Part shown: positions 9,208 to 17,921 of the stretch, piece by piece | How the letters are laid out: the number at the start of each line of letters is the position of its first letter | Numbering within the stretch: the first letter of the stretch is position 1 | Assembly: GCA_017446765.1 (NCBI GenBank) | Contig: JAFSQD010000087.1 | Span: 1 to 38,990 of the forward strand | DNA: 38,990 bases | Reading direction: 5' to 3' | Source of the DNA: Alloprevotella sp. | GTDB lineage: Bacteria; Bacteroidota; Bacteroidia; Bacteroidales; Bacteroidaceae | The notes under the pieces: model-generated | The model's input: only the letters and a program-made list of their open reading frames with translations | Told to the model about the DNA's origin: nothing | Databases searched by the model: none | Made by a program: the position numbers and the translations under genes

Positions 9208-9215
9208 CGAAGTTA
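9208..9215 (-). promoter_or_regulatory. Promoter -7 box upstream of dxs
   Basis: On the minus strand the bases read TAACTTCG, close to the Bacteroidetes -7 pattern TAnnTTTG/TTCG. A TTTC lies roughly 20 nt further upstream. It falls in the 71-nt gap after the ispD-licD stop, so dxs-trkA can be transcribed independently. Confidence 0.4.
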
Positions 9216-9270
9216 GTACTTTTTCGCGGAAAGAAAGATTCTCTACCCTTGCTAAAGGCTAGCCCAGGGA

Positions 9271-10785
9271 TTAATGCAGGGCATTTAGGGAAGGAACATA
9301 GAATACGGCGTGACCGTGACGTTGTGCTTCAGGAGGAAGTTGCATGTAGTCGCCGAAGTCTTCGCGGAGGTAGAAGTCTGGGTCGGCCGGAGCGGGAAAC
9401 TCTGTGTCTTCAAAGCGCACTTTGGAAAGCGGGAAAATGCGATTGCGTTCGTGGATGAGTCCCAGTCCATTATTCTGGAGGTCTTGTGCCAGGTAGCGGT
9501 CGGATGGCCGTAAGAGGCAAGCCAGCTTCCAAAGACAGCCGAAGATGGCGCGGCGTGCTCCGAACCAGAAGAATTCGGCAAAGGAGCGCAGGCTGTAGTA
9601 GTGCTGGCGGCCAAGGATACTGTTGGCCTTGCAATAGCCCCGAGCCACTATGCGGGCAAAGCCGCGGCTTACCGTGGGGGCAGGTCCTTGCGGGAAAATG
9701 TCGATGTAGACTCCTTTGCTGTAGGGGAGAGAGAAATCGTCGGCATATTCCACGAAAAAACTGTCAGAGAGGCGTACCTTGTAGATGGGTGTGCGGCGTG
9801 GCGGGTCGGGGAGTTCGTACTGGGGAGGGAGTTCGCGTCGAAGGGCTTCCACCATGCGCGGCACGTCTTCCTTCAGCACGTCAATGTCCATGTCGTCGTC
9901 CCAAGGTATAAAACCTCCGTGGCGCACGGCACCCAGCAACGTGCCGCCTTGAAGCCACCAGCGCACACCATTTCGGTCGAGGATGTCGGCGATGACCTTC
10001 AGCATCTCCAGCATCTTGAGCTGCAGGGGGCGTAGCATGCGGGCGCGGTAGGCCTCCAGGGGAGTCATTCCTTTTAACGAGGTGTTGGGATCGAGCAGGG
10101 AAAGGTCATCCCTGTTTGTAAGTTTAAGATTGGCCTCCTCGCCTTCTACGAGGCAGATGTCTACCTCGGGCATATAGCGTAGCACGATGCTGCAATCGTC
10201 GGTGGCTTGGAAGTCGGTGTCGGCCATGGCGCGCCGATAGGCTTCGGCAATCACCTCCAGGCGGAATCCTTGCGGTGTCTGCACGCGTCGCAACATATTG
10301 CGCGGAGGAACAGACGTCATGCGGAGCCCTTCCGCGTCGGTCTGTAGGATGGTATCGGAAGAGGGTATGCAGACATTAACGGCAGAGGCTGTTTCGAGGG
10401 CAGTGCATACGCGGCTGATGATATCTTGTGAGACGAAGGGGCGAGCCGCATCGTGAAGCAGCAACGTGTAGGCTTCGTCTCCTTCTGCTGATGCCTGCTC
10501 GCTGACGGCACGTATGGCTGCCAGACTACTGTCTGTTCGTTCGGCACCGCCGGCAATGACATGGCACACTTTCTGCCATCCTCCATCTCTTACAATGCAC
10601 TTGGTGTGCTCCATGTAGTCGGGGTGGGTGACGACGAGTATCTGACAGATGTGGGCGTTTTGCTCAAAAGCATCAAGGCTGTGTGCCAGCACGGGCTTTC
10701 CGCTGAGCATGAGAAACTGTTTGGGCGTCTCGGTGCCCATGCGACGGCCGCTTCCAGCGGCAAGGATGACGGCGATGTGCTTCAT
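9271..10785 (-). CDS. IspD/TarI-family cytidylyltransferase fused to a LicD phosphotransferase
   Basis: Residues 1-235 form a sugar-phosphate cytidylyltransferase, with the nucleotide loop [11 protein letters not shown] at 7-17 followed by PKQF, HDAARPF (111-117), VQTPQGF (168-174) and LKLTNRDDL (220-228). Residues 250-504 form a LicD domain with [22 protein letters not shown] (280-302), including the metal-binding DDD.D. IspD alone is about 220-235 aa. The first domain could make CDP-methylerythritol or, like TarI/Bcs1, CDP-ribitol. LicD domains transfer phosphocholine or polyol-phosphate from CDP donors, so a one-protein supply-and-transfer enzyme is plausible. The neighbours fit both readings: dxs downstream and a polysaccharide flippase divergent. 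Whether this is the cell's only IspD cannot be told here. Confidence 0.85.
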   Translation of the reverse strand: MKHIAVILAAGSGRRMGTETPKQFLMLSGKPVLAHSLDAFEQNAHICQILVVTHPDYMEHTKCIVRDGGWQKVCHVIAGGAERTDSSLAAIRAVSEQASAEGDEAYTLLLHDAARPFVSQDIISRVCTALETASAVNVCIPSSDTILQTDAEGLRMTSVPPRNMLRRVQTPQGFRLEVIAEAYRRAMADTDFQATDDCSIVLRYMPEVDICLVEGEEANLKLTNRDDLSLLDPNTSLKGMTPLEAYRARMLRPLQLKMLEMLKVIADILDRNGVRWWLQGGTLLGAVRHGGFIPWDDDMDIDVLKEDVPRMVEALRRELPPQYELPDPPRRTPIYKVRLSDSFFVEYADDFSLPYSKGVYIDIFPQGPAPTVSRGFARIVARGYCKANSILGRQHYYSLRSFAEFFWFGARRAIFGCLWKLACLLRPSDRYLAQDLQNNGLGLIHERNRIFPLSKVRFEDTEFPAPADPDFYLREDFGDYMQLPPEAQRHGHAVFYVPSLNALH

Positions 10786-10838
10786 CGGAATGGTAGTTCA
10801 AGTTTCAGGTTTTGGGAGGCAAAGGCATAATTTGACGG

Positions 10839-10870
10839 CGAAAGTAAAACATTTATCTTGCATGTGCAAA
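10839..10870 (-). promoter_or_regulatory. Promoter for the ispD-licD fusion (divergent)
   Basis: On the minus strand a TTTG (10870-10867) is followed after 20 nt by TACTTTCG (10846-10839), matching the Bacteroidetes -33/-7 layout. The -33 lies in the palindrome TTGCATGTGCAA (10858-10869), which also supplies the -33 of the flippase promoter on the other strand. The leader would be about 45 nt. Confidence 0.5.
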
Positions 10871-10886
10871 AATAATTATACCTTTG
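10858..10886 (+). promoter_or_regulatory. Promoter for the flippase gene (divergent)
   Basis: TTG at 10858-10860, an 18-nt spacer and TACCTTTG at 10879-10886 match the Bacteroidetes promoter pattern. The box ends 24 nt before the flippase ATG. It overlaps the oppositely directed promoter of ispD-licD. Confidence 0.55.
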
Positions 10887-10910
10887 CTGCGCTTTCTGTT
10901 GCAAAAAGGA

Positions 10911-12353
10911 ATGGAGAATCTGAAGGAAAAGACGGCAAAAGGACTCCTCTGGGGAGGTATAGCCAACGGCTTGCAGCAAGTGCTGAACCTCGTGTTTGGT
11001 ATCGTTGTGGCGAAGATACTCGATCCCTCTGACTATGGTCTCGTCGGTATGCTGACCATCTTTTCTTCCATTGCCGGCGCCTTACAGGAAGGTGGGTTTA
11101 TCTCAGCCCTCAGTGCGCGCAAGAATGTTAGCCACGAGGACTACAACAGCGTTTTTTGGTTCAACGTGTTGGTCAGTCTATCGCTCTACGTACTGCTGTT
11201 CTGTTTGGCTCCCTTCATTGCCGCATTCTTCGGCGAACCGGAACTCATACCCCTATCGCGCTACCTCTTTTTGGGCTTTGTCATCACAAGTTTCAACATT
11301 GCGCCCCGTGCCTATCTGTTCCGCAACTTGAAGGTGAAGGAAAATTCCCTCATCATCCTTTGTGCCCTGTTCGTCTCAGGATGTGTAGGCATCGTGATGG
11401 CTCTACTGGGCATGGCACATTGGGGTATCGCCACCCAGACCATCGTCTATGTCTCTGTCATCACAGTCCTCTGCTATTGGCGCACGGGCTGGCGTCCGTC
11501 CTGGCATGTCTCGTTCCGTCCTGTCAGGGAAATGCTGGGTTTCAGTAGCAAACTCATCCTGACCAGCCTTTGCAATATTTTCAATCAGAACCTCTTTACG
11601 GTGCTTCTGGGACGCTTCTACACAAAAGTGGAAGTAGGAAATTTTTCGCAGGCCAACAAATGGAACTACATGGGTCATGTGACGCTGACCAACATGTTGT
11701 GGGGTGTGGCACAGCCAGTCTTTTCGAAAGTCGACGACGACCCTTCGCGCCAGCTTGCCGTCTTCCGCAAGCTCCTACGCTTCACGGCTATGATAGCCTT
11801 TCCCGCCATGTTTGGCCTAAGCCTTATCTCGCATGAGTTTATCGTGCTTGCCATCGGCGAGAAATGGGTCGGTGCCGCCACTATCATGCATATGCTATGT
11901 GTCTGGGGTGCCTTTGTCCCCATACAGAGCAATTTTTATAATCTCCTCATAGCACGCGGCCAAAGCGGCACCTACCTTTGGTGCACGGTGAGCCTTGTGC
12001 TCACTGTGTTCATTGCCGCTGTTGCCATGCGCCCTTGGGGGATGACGTGGATGATGCGCGTGTTTGTGAGCATCAACATCGGCTGGCTGTTCGTTTGGCA
12101 TTGGTTTGTCCATCGTCTGGTAGGACTTCGTCTTGACGACATGCTACGCGACATTATGCCCTACATGCTCCTTGCCGCAGCCCTTTGCCTGATGGCTGCA
12201 TGGCTCACATCTGGAATCACAAATCTTTGGCTTTCCCTCGCGTTGAAAGTATTGGGCGTGGCCACCGCCTATTGCCTTGTGCTCTGGTGCTCTGGCTCTA
12301 TCATTTTTAGGGAAGGTCTACAATACCTTGCAAAGATATGCTTAAAACGGTAA
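10911..12353 (+). CDS. Wzx/WzxC-type polysaccharide flippase (MOP superfamily)
   Basis: This is a 480-aa integral inner-membrane protein of the O-antigen/exopolysaccharide flippase type, which moves lipid-linked glycan units to the periplasmic face. The N-terminus has the characteristic amphipathic start and first helix (TAKGLLWGGIANGLQQVLN), then PSDYGLVGMLTIFSSIAGALQ. About 12-14 hydrophobic segments are spread over the length. I chose the ATG at 10911; a TTG at 10884 overlaps the promoter box. AAAAAGGA directly abuts the ATG and is too close for a normal ribosome site. The stop lies inside the next gene (16-bp overlap), so the two are translationally linked. Together with the divergent LicD fusion it suggests a small glycan-decoration module. 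The substrate is unknown. Confidence 0.87.
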   Translation: MENLKEKTAKGLLWGGIANGLQQVLNLVFGIVVAKILDPSDYGLVGMLTIFSSIAGALQEGGFISALSARKNVSHEDYNSVFWFNVLVSLSLYVLLFCLAPFIAAFFGEPELIPLSRYLFLGFVITSFNIAPRAYLFRNLKVKENSLIILCALFVSGCVGIVMALLGMAHWGIATQTIVYVSVITVLCYWRTGWRPSWHVSFRPVREMLGFSSKLILTSLCNIFNQNLFTVLLGRFYTKVEVGNFSQANKWNYMGHVTLTNMLWGVAQPVFSKVDDDPSRQLAVFRKLLRFTAMIAFPAMFGLSLISHEFIVLAIGEKWVGAATIMHMLCVWGAFVPIQSNFYNLLIARGQSGTYLWCTVSLVLTVFIAAVAMRPWGMTWMMRVFVSINIGWLFVWHWFVHRLVGLRLDDMLRDIMPYMLLAAALCLMAAWLTSGITNLWLSLALKVLGVATAYCLVLWCSGSIIFREGLQYLAKICLKR

Positions 12354-14002
12354 ATATTCGTTGTAAGAACACTGGGCGCACCCATAAAGTGCCCGTAGGC
12401 TTCACGCTGGAGGATTTCTACGACATGATAGAACTCAATATGCCTTATGGCACTACCAGCGCAAAGGTCAACAACAAAGTAGAAGGCCTCCACTACACCA
12501 TTTTTGGCGATAAGGACGTGGAGTTCCTTGACGTTACTTCTTCCTCGGGCATGCGTACGTATACCCGCTCCCTATTCTTTGTGCTCTACAAGGCATTGAG
12601 CGAACTCTTTCCCGGCACTTCGCTTCAGATTGACACGCCTGTGGCCAATGGCTACTATTGCCGCATTGACGGCCTTGCGGAAGGTGTTACGACCGAGGTG
12701 GTGGACAGGTTGCGTGCCAAAATGAAAGAGATTGTTGGCGACAACATACCCTATCATCGCATCACGACCCATCGCGAGGACGCAGTCAGGCTCTTTCGCG
12801 AGCATGGTCTTGAGGACAAAGCTTTGCTGCTGGAAGGGAGTGGCGACCTCTATGCAACCTACTACACGCTGGGCGACACCGTGGACTATTTCTATGGTTC
12901 GCTTCTCGTCAGTACAGGGCAGATTCACCTTTTCGAGATTCAACCCTATGCCGACGGGCTGCTTCTGCGGCTTCCAGACCCTAATAATCCTAACAAACTG
13001 CAGCCCCTGCGCAAGCAGCCAAAGATGTTTAGTATCTTCGAGGAGCAGCATCGGTGGCAGAAGATTCTCGGCGTATCCACCATCGGCGAGTTCAACAAGG
13101 TGTGCGAACAGGGACACACTATCGACCTCATCAACGTCTCCGAGGCCTTGCAAGAGAAGAAAATATCTGCTCTCGCCGACCGCATAGCCTCCGAACCAGA
13201 CCGCCGCGTCGTACTCATCGCCGGCCCCTCGTCAAGTGGGAAGACAACCTTTGCCAAGCGCCTTGCCGTACAGCTTTTTGCCTGTGGAAAAAAGCCCGTA
13301 TCTGTGGAACTTGACAACTACTTCGTTGACCGCGAAAAGACGCCTCGCGATGCTGAAGGAAACTATGACTTTGAACATATCAAGGCCATGAACATGAAAC
13401 TCCTCTCCAAGCAGATGAACGCCTTGCTGCGTGGCGAGGAGGTAGAGCTCCCACGCTTTGACTTTCCCAGCGGGCGTAGCCTGATGAGCGGAACTCGCCT
13501 GAAACTTTCACCTGAAAGCATTGTCATCTTTGAGGGAATCCACGCCCTCAACCCCATGCTTACAAAGGAAGTGCCCGAGGAGAACAAATTCCGTATCTAT
13601 GCCTCGGCGTTAACCACCATTATGCTCGACCACCACAACTACATCCCCACCACCGACAACCGACTCCTCCGACGCATTGTCCGCGACTACAAGTATCGTG
13701 GCTATTCGGCCGAAGAAACCATACGCCGATGGCCTAGCGTGAGGGCAGGGGAGGAGAAGTGGATATTTCCCTTCCAGGAAGAGGCAGACGTGATGGTCAA
13801 TACGGCCCTGCTCTTTGAGCTTCCAGCCTTGCGCCGCCAGGCCCTGCGTCTCTTGGAACAGGTGCCCGAGAGTGCCCCTGAATTTTCCGAAGCCCACCGC
13901 CTGCGCAAGTTTCTCTCCTACCTGCGTCCCATTGACATTGAACCCCTTCCACCCACCAGCCTCCTACGCGAGTTCCTTGGCGGCAGCACATTTACCTATT
14001 AG
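12338..14002 (+). CDS. TGS-domain uridine kinase-like protein (nucleoside kinase)
   Basis: Residues 1-65 are a TGS domain, 66-230 resemble the second additional domain of threonyl/alanyl-tRNA synthetases, and from about 290 a phosphoribulokinase/uridine-kinase domain follows. The latter has a P-loop GPSSSGKTTFAKRL (about 296-309) and the later blocks VSVELDNYF and IVIFEGIHALNP. At 554 aa it matches the Bacteroidetes and Firmicutes proteins annotated as nucleoside kinase, which are thought to phosphorylate uridine/cytidine or a related substrate. The tRNA-synthetase-like half lacks any aminoacylation core, so it is not ThrRS. It starts 16 bp inside the flippase gene. The kinase domain is clear; the substrate is inferred. 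Confidence 0.88.
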   Translation: MLKTVNIRCKNTGRTHKVPVGFTLEDFYDMIELNMPYGTTSAKVNNKVEGLHYTIFGDKDVEFLDVTSSSGMRTYTRSLFFVLYKALSELFPGTSLQIDTPVANGYYCRIDGLAEGVTTEVVDRLRAKMKEIVGDNIPYHRITTHREDAVRLFREHGLEDKALLLEGSGDLYATYYTLGDTVDYFYGSLLVSTGQIHLFEIQPYADGLLLRLPDPNNPNKLQPLRKQPKMFSIFEEQHRWQKILGVSTIGEFNKVCEQGHTIDLINVSEALQEKKISALADRIASEPDRRVVLIAGPSSSGKTTFAKRLAVQLFACGKKPVSVELDNYFVDREKTPRDAEGNYDFEHIKAMNMKLLSKQMNALLRGEEVELPRFDFPSGRSLMSGTRLKLSPESIVIFEGIHALNPMLTKEVPEENKFRIYASALTTIMLDHHNYIPTTDNRLLRRIVRDYKYRGYSAEETIRRWPSVRAGEEKWIFPFQEEADVMVNTALLFELPALRRQALRLLEQVPESAPEFSEAHRLRKFLSYLRPIDIEPLPPTSLLREFLGGSTFTY

Positions 14003-14012
14003 CATTGTCATT

Positions 14013-14030
14013 TAAAGAACTCCCGAAACT
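14013..14030 (+). repeat. Dispersed intergenic motif, copy a (before nadA)
   Basis: AAAGAACTCCCGAAACTT lies between the uridine kinase stop and the nadA start and reads toward nadA. Close relatives occur at 17856-17875 (reverse), 17887-17906 (forward) and, weaker, at 22624-22641 and 10805-10824. All are non-coding. Confidence 0.5.
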
Positions 14031-14067
14031 TAAATATAAATAAAAGAAAAGAAAATATATTACCATC

Positions 14068-15009
14068 ATGTGCCATACTGATCTTCAAAAAGAAATCCGC
14101 CATCTCGCCGAGGCAAAGCGTGCCGTCATCCTTGCCCACTACTACACGGAGGCCGCCGTACAGGATGTGGCCGACTTTGTAGGCGATAGCCTTGCCCTTG
14201 CCCAACAAGCAGCGACCACCGATGCCGACATCATCGTCATGTGCGGCGTACACTTCATGGCCGAGACCTGCAAAATTCTCTCTCCTTCAAAAAAGGTTCT
14301 CATCCCCGATCCGGCTGCAACCTGTTCGTTGGCAGAGAGTTGTCCGGGCGATGCCTTTGCCGAGTTCGTGCGCCAGCATCCCGGTCACAAGGTCATCAGC
14401 TACGTCAACACCTCCGCAGCCACCAAGGCCGTCACCGACGTTGTCGTCACCTCCAGCAATGCCCGTCAAGTGGTGGACAGCTTTCCCGCCGACCAGCCCC
14501 TCATCTTTGCCCCCGACCGCAACCTTGGTAGCTATCTAAATAGTGTGACGGGGCGCAATATGCTCCTATGGGACGGTGCATGCCACGTCCACGAACGCTT
14601 CTCCCCGGCGAAGATTCTCGAGCAGAAAGCCCTCCACCCGCAGGCCAAGGTACTGGCTCATCCTGAGTGCAAAGCCGCTGTCCTGCGCCTTGCAGACGTC
14701 ATAGGTTCAACGGCACGACTTCTAAACTATACGGTCGAGTCCGACGAGGATGAGTTCATTGTTGTGACGGAGAGTGGCATCCTTCACGAGATGCAGCAAC
14801 GCTCGCCGCAGAAAACCTTCATCCCCGTACCTCCCGAGGTGAGCGAAATGCCGGGATGTTCTTGCAACGAGTGCAACTACATGCGCCTTGTCACGCTGGA
14901 AAAACTTTTCCGCTGCCTACGCGACGAATCGCCCGAGGTCACACTGCCCGAGGAACTGCGCAAGCGAGCCGAACAGCCCATCCGTGCCATGCTACGGCTA
15001 AGCAAGTAG
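14068..15009 (+). CDS. nadA: Quinolinate synthase A
   Basis: NadA condenses iminoaspartate with dihydroxyacetone phosphate to quinolinate in de novo NAD synthesis and needs a [4Fe-4S] cluster. The 313-aa protein starts with AVILAHYYTEAAVQDVADFVGDSL. Likely cluster ligands are Cys86 (PAATC), Cys172 (DGAC) and one of Cys264/Cys266 in MPGCSCNEC. The 86-residue spacing of the first two matches the short type of NadA. Other blocks are SYVNTSAATKA and FAPDRNLGSYL. NadB and NadC are not in the window. It is 65 nt after the kinase gene, and a hairpin at 15091-15124 may end the transcript. Confidence 0.96.
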   Translation: MCHTDLQKEIRHLAEAKRAVILAHYYTEAAVQDVADFVGDSLALAQQAATTDADIIVMCGVHFMAETCKILSPSKKVLIPDPAATCSLAESCPGDAFAEFVRQHPGHKVISYVNTSAATKAVTDVVVTSSNARQVVDSFPADQPLIFAPDRNLGSYLNSVTGRNMLLWDGACHVHERFSPAKILEQKALHPQAKVLAHPECKAAVLRLADVIGSTARLLNYTVESDEDEFIVVTESGILHEMQQRSPQKTFIPVPPEVSEMPGCSCNECNYMRLVTLEKLFRCLRDESPEVTLPEELRKRAEQPIRAMLRLSK

Positions 15010-15090
15010 ATGGCGGTAAAAGGGAAATCTCTCACACATACTTTGCCTTCCAATAAACCCAAGTCGGCGTACTCAGTGCATTATGTAGCA

Positions 15091-15124
15091 GAGGGGGCGA
15101 GGATATGTCATTTCCCGCTCCCTC
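15091..15124. terminator. Stem-loop after nadA, possible terminator
   Basis: GAGGGGGCG (15091-15099) pairs with CGCTCCCTC (15116-15124) through 9 bp with one G-T wobble and a 16-nt loop. It is 82 nt after the nadA stop and just beyond the convergent aminopeptidase gene. The following sequence is only moderately T-rich, so termination is tentative. The rest of the 227-nt gap shows no gene I can support. Confidence 0.4.
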
Positions 15125-15236
15125 TGTTCCTTTGCAATTATCTTGATGCTTCTACCTCATCACATTCTTCGCGTCCTGGATGATGACGCCGAGTTGCGAC
15201 AGGTGTCGGAGGGGTGTCATAATGCGTTTTTGTATC

Positions 15237-16523
15237 TTATCTCCCAAAGAACTGTGTGAATGCACGTACGCAGTAGGCATGGTCGGTCGTACTGCCCGTC
15301 TCTCGGCAACTGTGCATGGCAAGGATGGCATTGCCCATGTCCACGCCGCGCAGGGGCAGGGAGGAAGCCAGAATGTTTCCAAGCGTGCTGCCGCCTGCTA
15401 CGTCGCTATGGTTCACAAAACGCTGGCAAGGAACGCCTGCCTCGCAGCAAATCTCGGCAAAGACAGAGGCCGAGACGGCATCGCTGGCATACTTCTGTGC
15501 AGCGTTGAACTTGATGACGGGACCTGCGCCCAATTGGGGATGGTTGGTGGGGTCGTATTTTTCTCCATAGTTTGGATGCCATGCGTGTGCGTTGTCAGCC
15601 GAAATCATAAAGGCACGTTCGATGGCTTGCCAGAAGGCTTCCTCGGTGCCGCTCTGTTGCCATGCAATGCGTTTCAGCAGAGATGCGAGGAATGGGCTGC
15701 CTGCGCCTTGTTTAGTCTGAGAACCTGTTTCCTCGTTGTCGAAGATGGCGAGCACCTTCGTGGTGTCGGTTGTTTCCGTGCCCAACAGGGCTTCCAGTCC
15801 GGCAAAACACATGGAGAGGTCGTCCAGGCGTCCGGAAGAGATAAATTCGTCGTGGGGTCCGAAGGTGCAGGCGGGAGTGGCATCAGCCAAGTAGAGGTCA
15901 AAGTCCAGGACCTCTTCTTTCTTCACGTGGAGAGTCTCACAGATGAGATTCATCAGCATGTTGCCCTGTTCCAGTTCATCGTTGATGATGCCAAGGATGG
16001 GGAGCATGTCTTTTTGCTTGCTTAGCTTCACACCGTCGTTCACTTGGCGGTTGAAGTGAATGGCCAGGTTGCAGATTTGCATCAACGGGCGCTTGACGTG
16101 CATCAGGAGCGTCTGGGGGTGAAGGGCATCGTCCCCCCTGACGATGACGCGGCCGGCAAGTGTCAGCGGGCGGTCGAACCACGTGGACATGATGGGGCCG
16201 CCATATACTTCCGTGTTCAGTTTCACGATGCCCCCTTCGCAGGAGATTTCGGCATTTGGTTTGATGCGGAAGGTGGGCGAATCGCAATGTGCGCAAATCA
16301 TGTGGAAGCCGGCATCGGACAGGGGCTTGCGCCCAAGGTGGAATGCATAGATGGAGGAGTCGTTTTTGGTGACAAAGAATTTTGTTCCAGTTTCCATCTG
16401 TACCAGGGGTTGTGCTGGGTCAAGGTGCTTGTAGCCTGCCAACTGAAGGGCGGAGGCGATATTTCTCACGGCGAAAAAGTTTACCGGCGAGGCGTTGAGG
16501 AAATCCAGGAGTCGTTGTGTCAT
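15237..16523 (-). CDS. M18 family aminopeptidase
   Basis: This is a cytoplasmic dinuclear-zinc aminopeptidase of family M18 (aspartyl aminopeptidase/ApeB type), which trims peptides from the N-terminus. It is 428 aa, the usual family length. Metal and catalytic blocks are MICAHCDSPTFRIKP (first zinc His), SSGRLDDLSMCFAGLEAL, AIFDNEETGSQTKQGAGSPF (Asp/Glu ligands), ISADNAHAWHPNY and, near the end, AILAMHSCRETGSTTDH (last His). It lies 86 nt downstream of cydB on the same strand. No clear promoter is seen, so it may be read with cydB. Specificity for acidic residues is a family assignment. Confidence 0.93.
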   Translation of the reverse strand: MTQRLLDFLNASPVNFFAVRNIASALQLAGYKHLDPAQPLVQMETGTKFFVTKNDSSIYAFHLGRKPLSDAGFHMICAHCDSPTFRIKPNAEISCEGGIVKLNTEVYGGPIMSTWFDRPLTLAGRVIVRGDDALHPQTLLMHVKRPLMQICNLAIHFNRQVNDGVKLSKQKDMLPILGIINDELEQGNMLMNLICETLHVKKEEVLDFDLYLADATPACTFGPHDEFISSGRLDDLSMCFAGLEALLGTETTDTTKVLAIFDNEETGSQTKQGAGSPFLASLLKRIAWQQSGTEEAFWQAIERAFMISADNAHAWHPNYGEKYDPTNHPQLGAGPVIKFNAAQKYASDAVSASVFAEICCEAGVPCQRFVNHSDVAGGSTLGNILASSLPLRGVDMGNAILAMHSCRETGSTTDHAYCVRAFTQFFGR

Positions 16524-16609
16524 TTCTGGTGTCTGAATAATTGAAGTAAAGAAAGTAGGTGGGATGAGTATAATCCCTTAGTAAGCAAGTGTTTCTGGTA
16601 GTCGACTTG

Positions 16610-17761
16610 TCAGTATTTATGTTCGTCCTCGGCGAGCTCAGTTTTTGTGAGTTTCTTCTTGTCAATGGCTCTCCATGCATAAAAGATGTATGCGAGCACG
16701 AAGGGTATGACGAGTGATACCCAAGCCATCGTGCGAAGAGTGAATTCGCTGGAGGAACTGTTCTTCAGTGTCAGCGAACTCTGCAGGTCGGCGGTGGAGG
16801 GGTAGTATGCAGTCCCGTTCCAAGCAGCAAGAAGCAGGAGGCTGACCACGGTGATGACTGTGCCGATACCAGTAGGCCAGATGCCGCGGGTGTATGCCTT
16901 GCTCCAGATGGTACGCACGATGCCGTAGAGCACAAGTGACACGCCGACAACGAGAGCCACGGCCACGTACCACATGCTCTGCAGGTTGTGAAGATACTTG
17001 TAAGGCACTATGCTCACGATGCCGTCAGCGTCTACGGCAAATCCGTCTTTTACCAACACATGACCAAGGAAAGCGAGGAAGAAGAGCAGGAAAAGGCTGG
17101 CTGTTCCTATAAGGCGTACGCTGATGCGCGAGCGAAGGCATTCATCGGCCACATTATTCATGACATAGAGCAAGCCCAACGTACGGGCAAGGAAAAACAC
17201 AGCAAAGCCCATCACCCAGTTCCAGGGGTTGGCCAGAGCGTCAAGACCATGCCATCCGTTTGCCCAACGGCTGATGACGGGTCCGGTTGCCTCCATGCCA
17301 CCAATAGCACCCTTTGAGACGATGAAAGCCGAACCTGTGAAGAATGTGGCTACGGCTGCTCCCACGAGGAAGGGACCGAAGAATCCGTTCAGGACAAGGA
17401 ACCACCTATAGGTGGTTTTTCCGAATACGTTGCCGGGCTTTGACTGGTATTCATAGGCCACGGCCTGGAGGACAAATGAGGCCAGGATGAGCATCCACAC
17501 CCAATAGGCTCCGCCAAAGCTTGTACTGTAGAACAGAGGGAAGGATGCGAAGAAGGCACCGCCGAAGGTGACGAGTGTCGTGAATGTGTATTCCCACTTA
17601 CGCCCCGTGGAGTTTACGACGAGCTCGCGTTCTTCCTCGGTGCGGCCGAGGGAGAAGATGAGCGAGTTGGCACCCTGCACGAACATAAGGAATACGAGCA
17701 GGCCGGCCAGTAGGCAGACGAGGAAGTACCAATAATGTTGCAGGAAGGTGTAGGTCATCAT
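16610..17761 (-). CDS. cydB: Cytochrome bd ubiquinol oxidase subunit II
   Basis: CydB is the second membrane subunit of cytochrome bd, a high-affinity oxygen-reducing quinol oxidase. I chose the start at MMTYTFLQHYWYFLVCLLAG (17761, 383 aa), which agrees with the family length and follows a visible promoter. The long upstream extension to 17974 is not coding. The protein has eight to nine hydrophobic helices and the family stretch QGANSLIFSLG..EEER near residue 29. No cydA is adjacent: the 227 nt upstream separate it from the divergent comEC. In most genomes cydA directly precedes cydB, so this arrangement is unusual. Confidence 0.93.
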   Translation of the reverse strand: MMTYTFLQHYWYFLVCLLAGLLVFLMFVQGANSLIFSLGRTEEERELVVNSTGRKWEYTFTTLVTFGGAFFASFPLFYSTSFGGAYWVWMLILASFVLQAVAYEYQSKPGNVFGKTTYRWFLVLNGFFGPFLVGAAVATFFTGSAFIVSKGAIGGMEATGPVISRWANGWHGLDALANPWNWVMGFAVFFLARTLGLLYVMNNVADECLRSRISVRLIGTASLFLLFFLAFLGHVLVKDGFAVDADGIVSIVPYKYLHNLQSMWYVAVALVVGVSLVLYGIVRTIWSKAYTRGIWPTGIGTVITVVSLLLLAAWNGTAYYPSTADLQSSLTLKNSSSSEFTLRTMAWVSLVIPFVLAYIFYAWRAIDKKKLTKTELAEDEHKY

Positions 17762-17797
17762 GGTGTACTTTGTTTTAGGTATATTGTGTGATGGGTG

Positions 17798-17805
17798 CGA
17801 AGATA
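17798..17805 (-). promoter_or_regulatory. Promoter -7 box upstream of cydB
   Basis: On the minus strand the bases read TATCTTCG, with a TTTC about 19 nt upstream. It lies 36 nt before the chosen cydB start and so supports that start. Confidence 0.45.
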
Positions 17806-17855
17806 AAGCAAAAAGATGAGAATGGGAAATTGACGAAAGAAAAATAAAACGTTTT

Positions 17856-17906
17856 AAGTTTTGGGAGCTCTTTGCAAGCAAAGCGAGCAAAGAACTCCCG
17901 AAAGTT
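17856..17906. repeat. Inverted pair of the dispersed motif between cydB and comEC (copies b and c)
   Basis: The left arm 17856-17875 (AAGTTTTGGGAGCTCTTTGC) and the right arm 17887-17906 (GCAAAGAACTCCCGAAAGTT) are nearly complementary over 20 bp with an 11-nt loop. Each arm is a copy of the motif also seen before nadA. The pair sits upstream of both divergent promoters, each copy reading toward its own gene. Confidence 0.6.
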
Positions 17907-17921
17907 GAATAAACAATTTTT

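Noticed and set aside
15152-15250. Minus-strand frame ending in a protein-like peptide (MTPLRHLSQLGVIIQDAKNVMR) just downstream of the M18 aminopeptidase.
   Set aside because: Only 22 codons follow the last Met, the longer frame overlaps the aminopeptidase out of phase, and there is no promoter or ribosome site. It may be a gene remnant, but nothing supports it.
15931-16190. Further CACGTG sequences in the aminopeptidase gene as possible parS sites.
   Set aside because: The flanks (CTTCACGTGGAGAG and GAACCACGTGGACA) miss the outer symmetric bases of the parS pattern.
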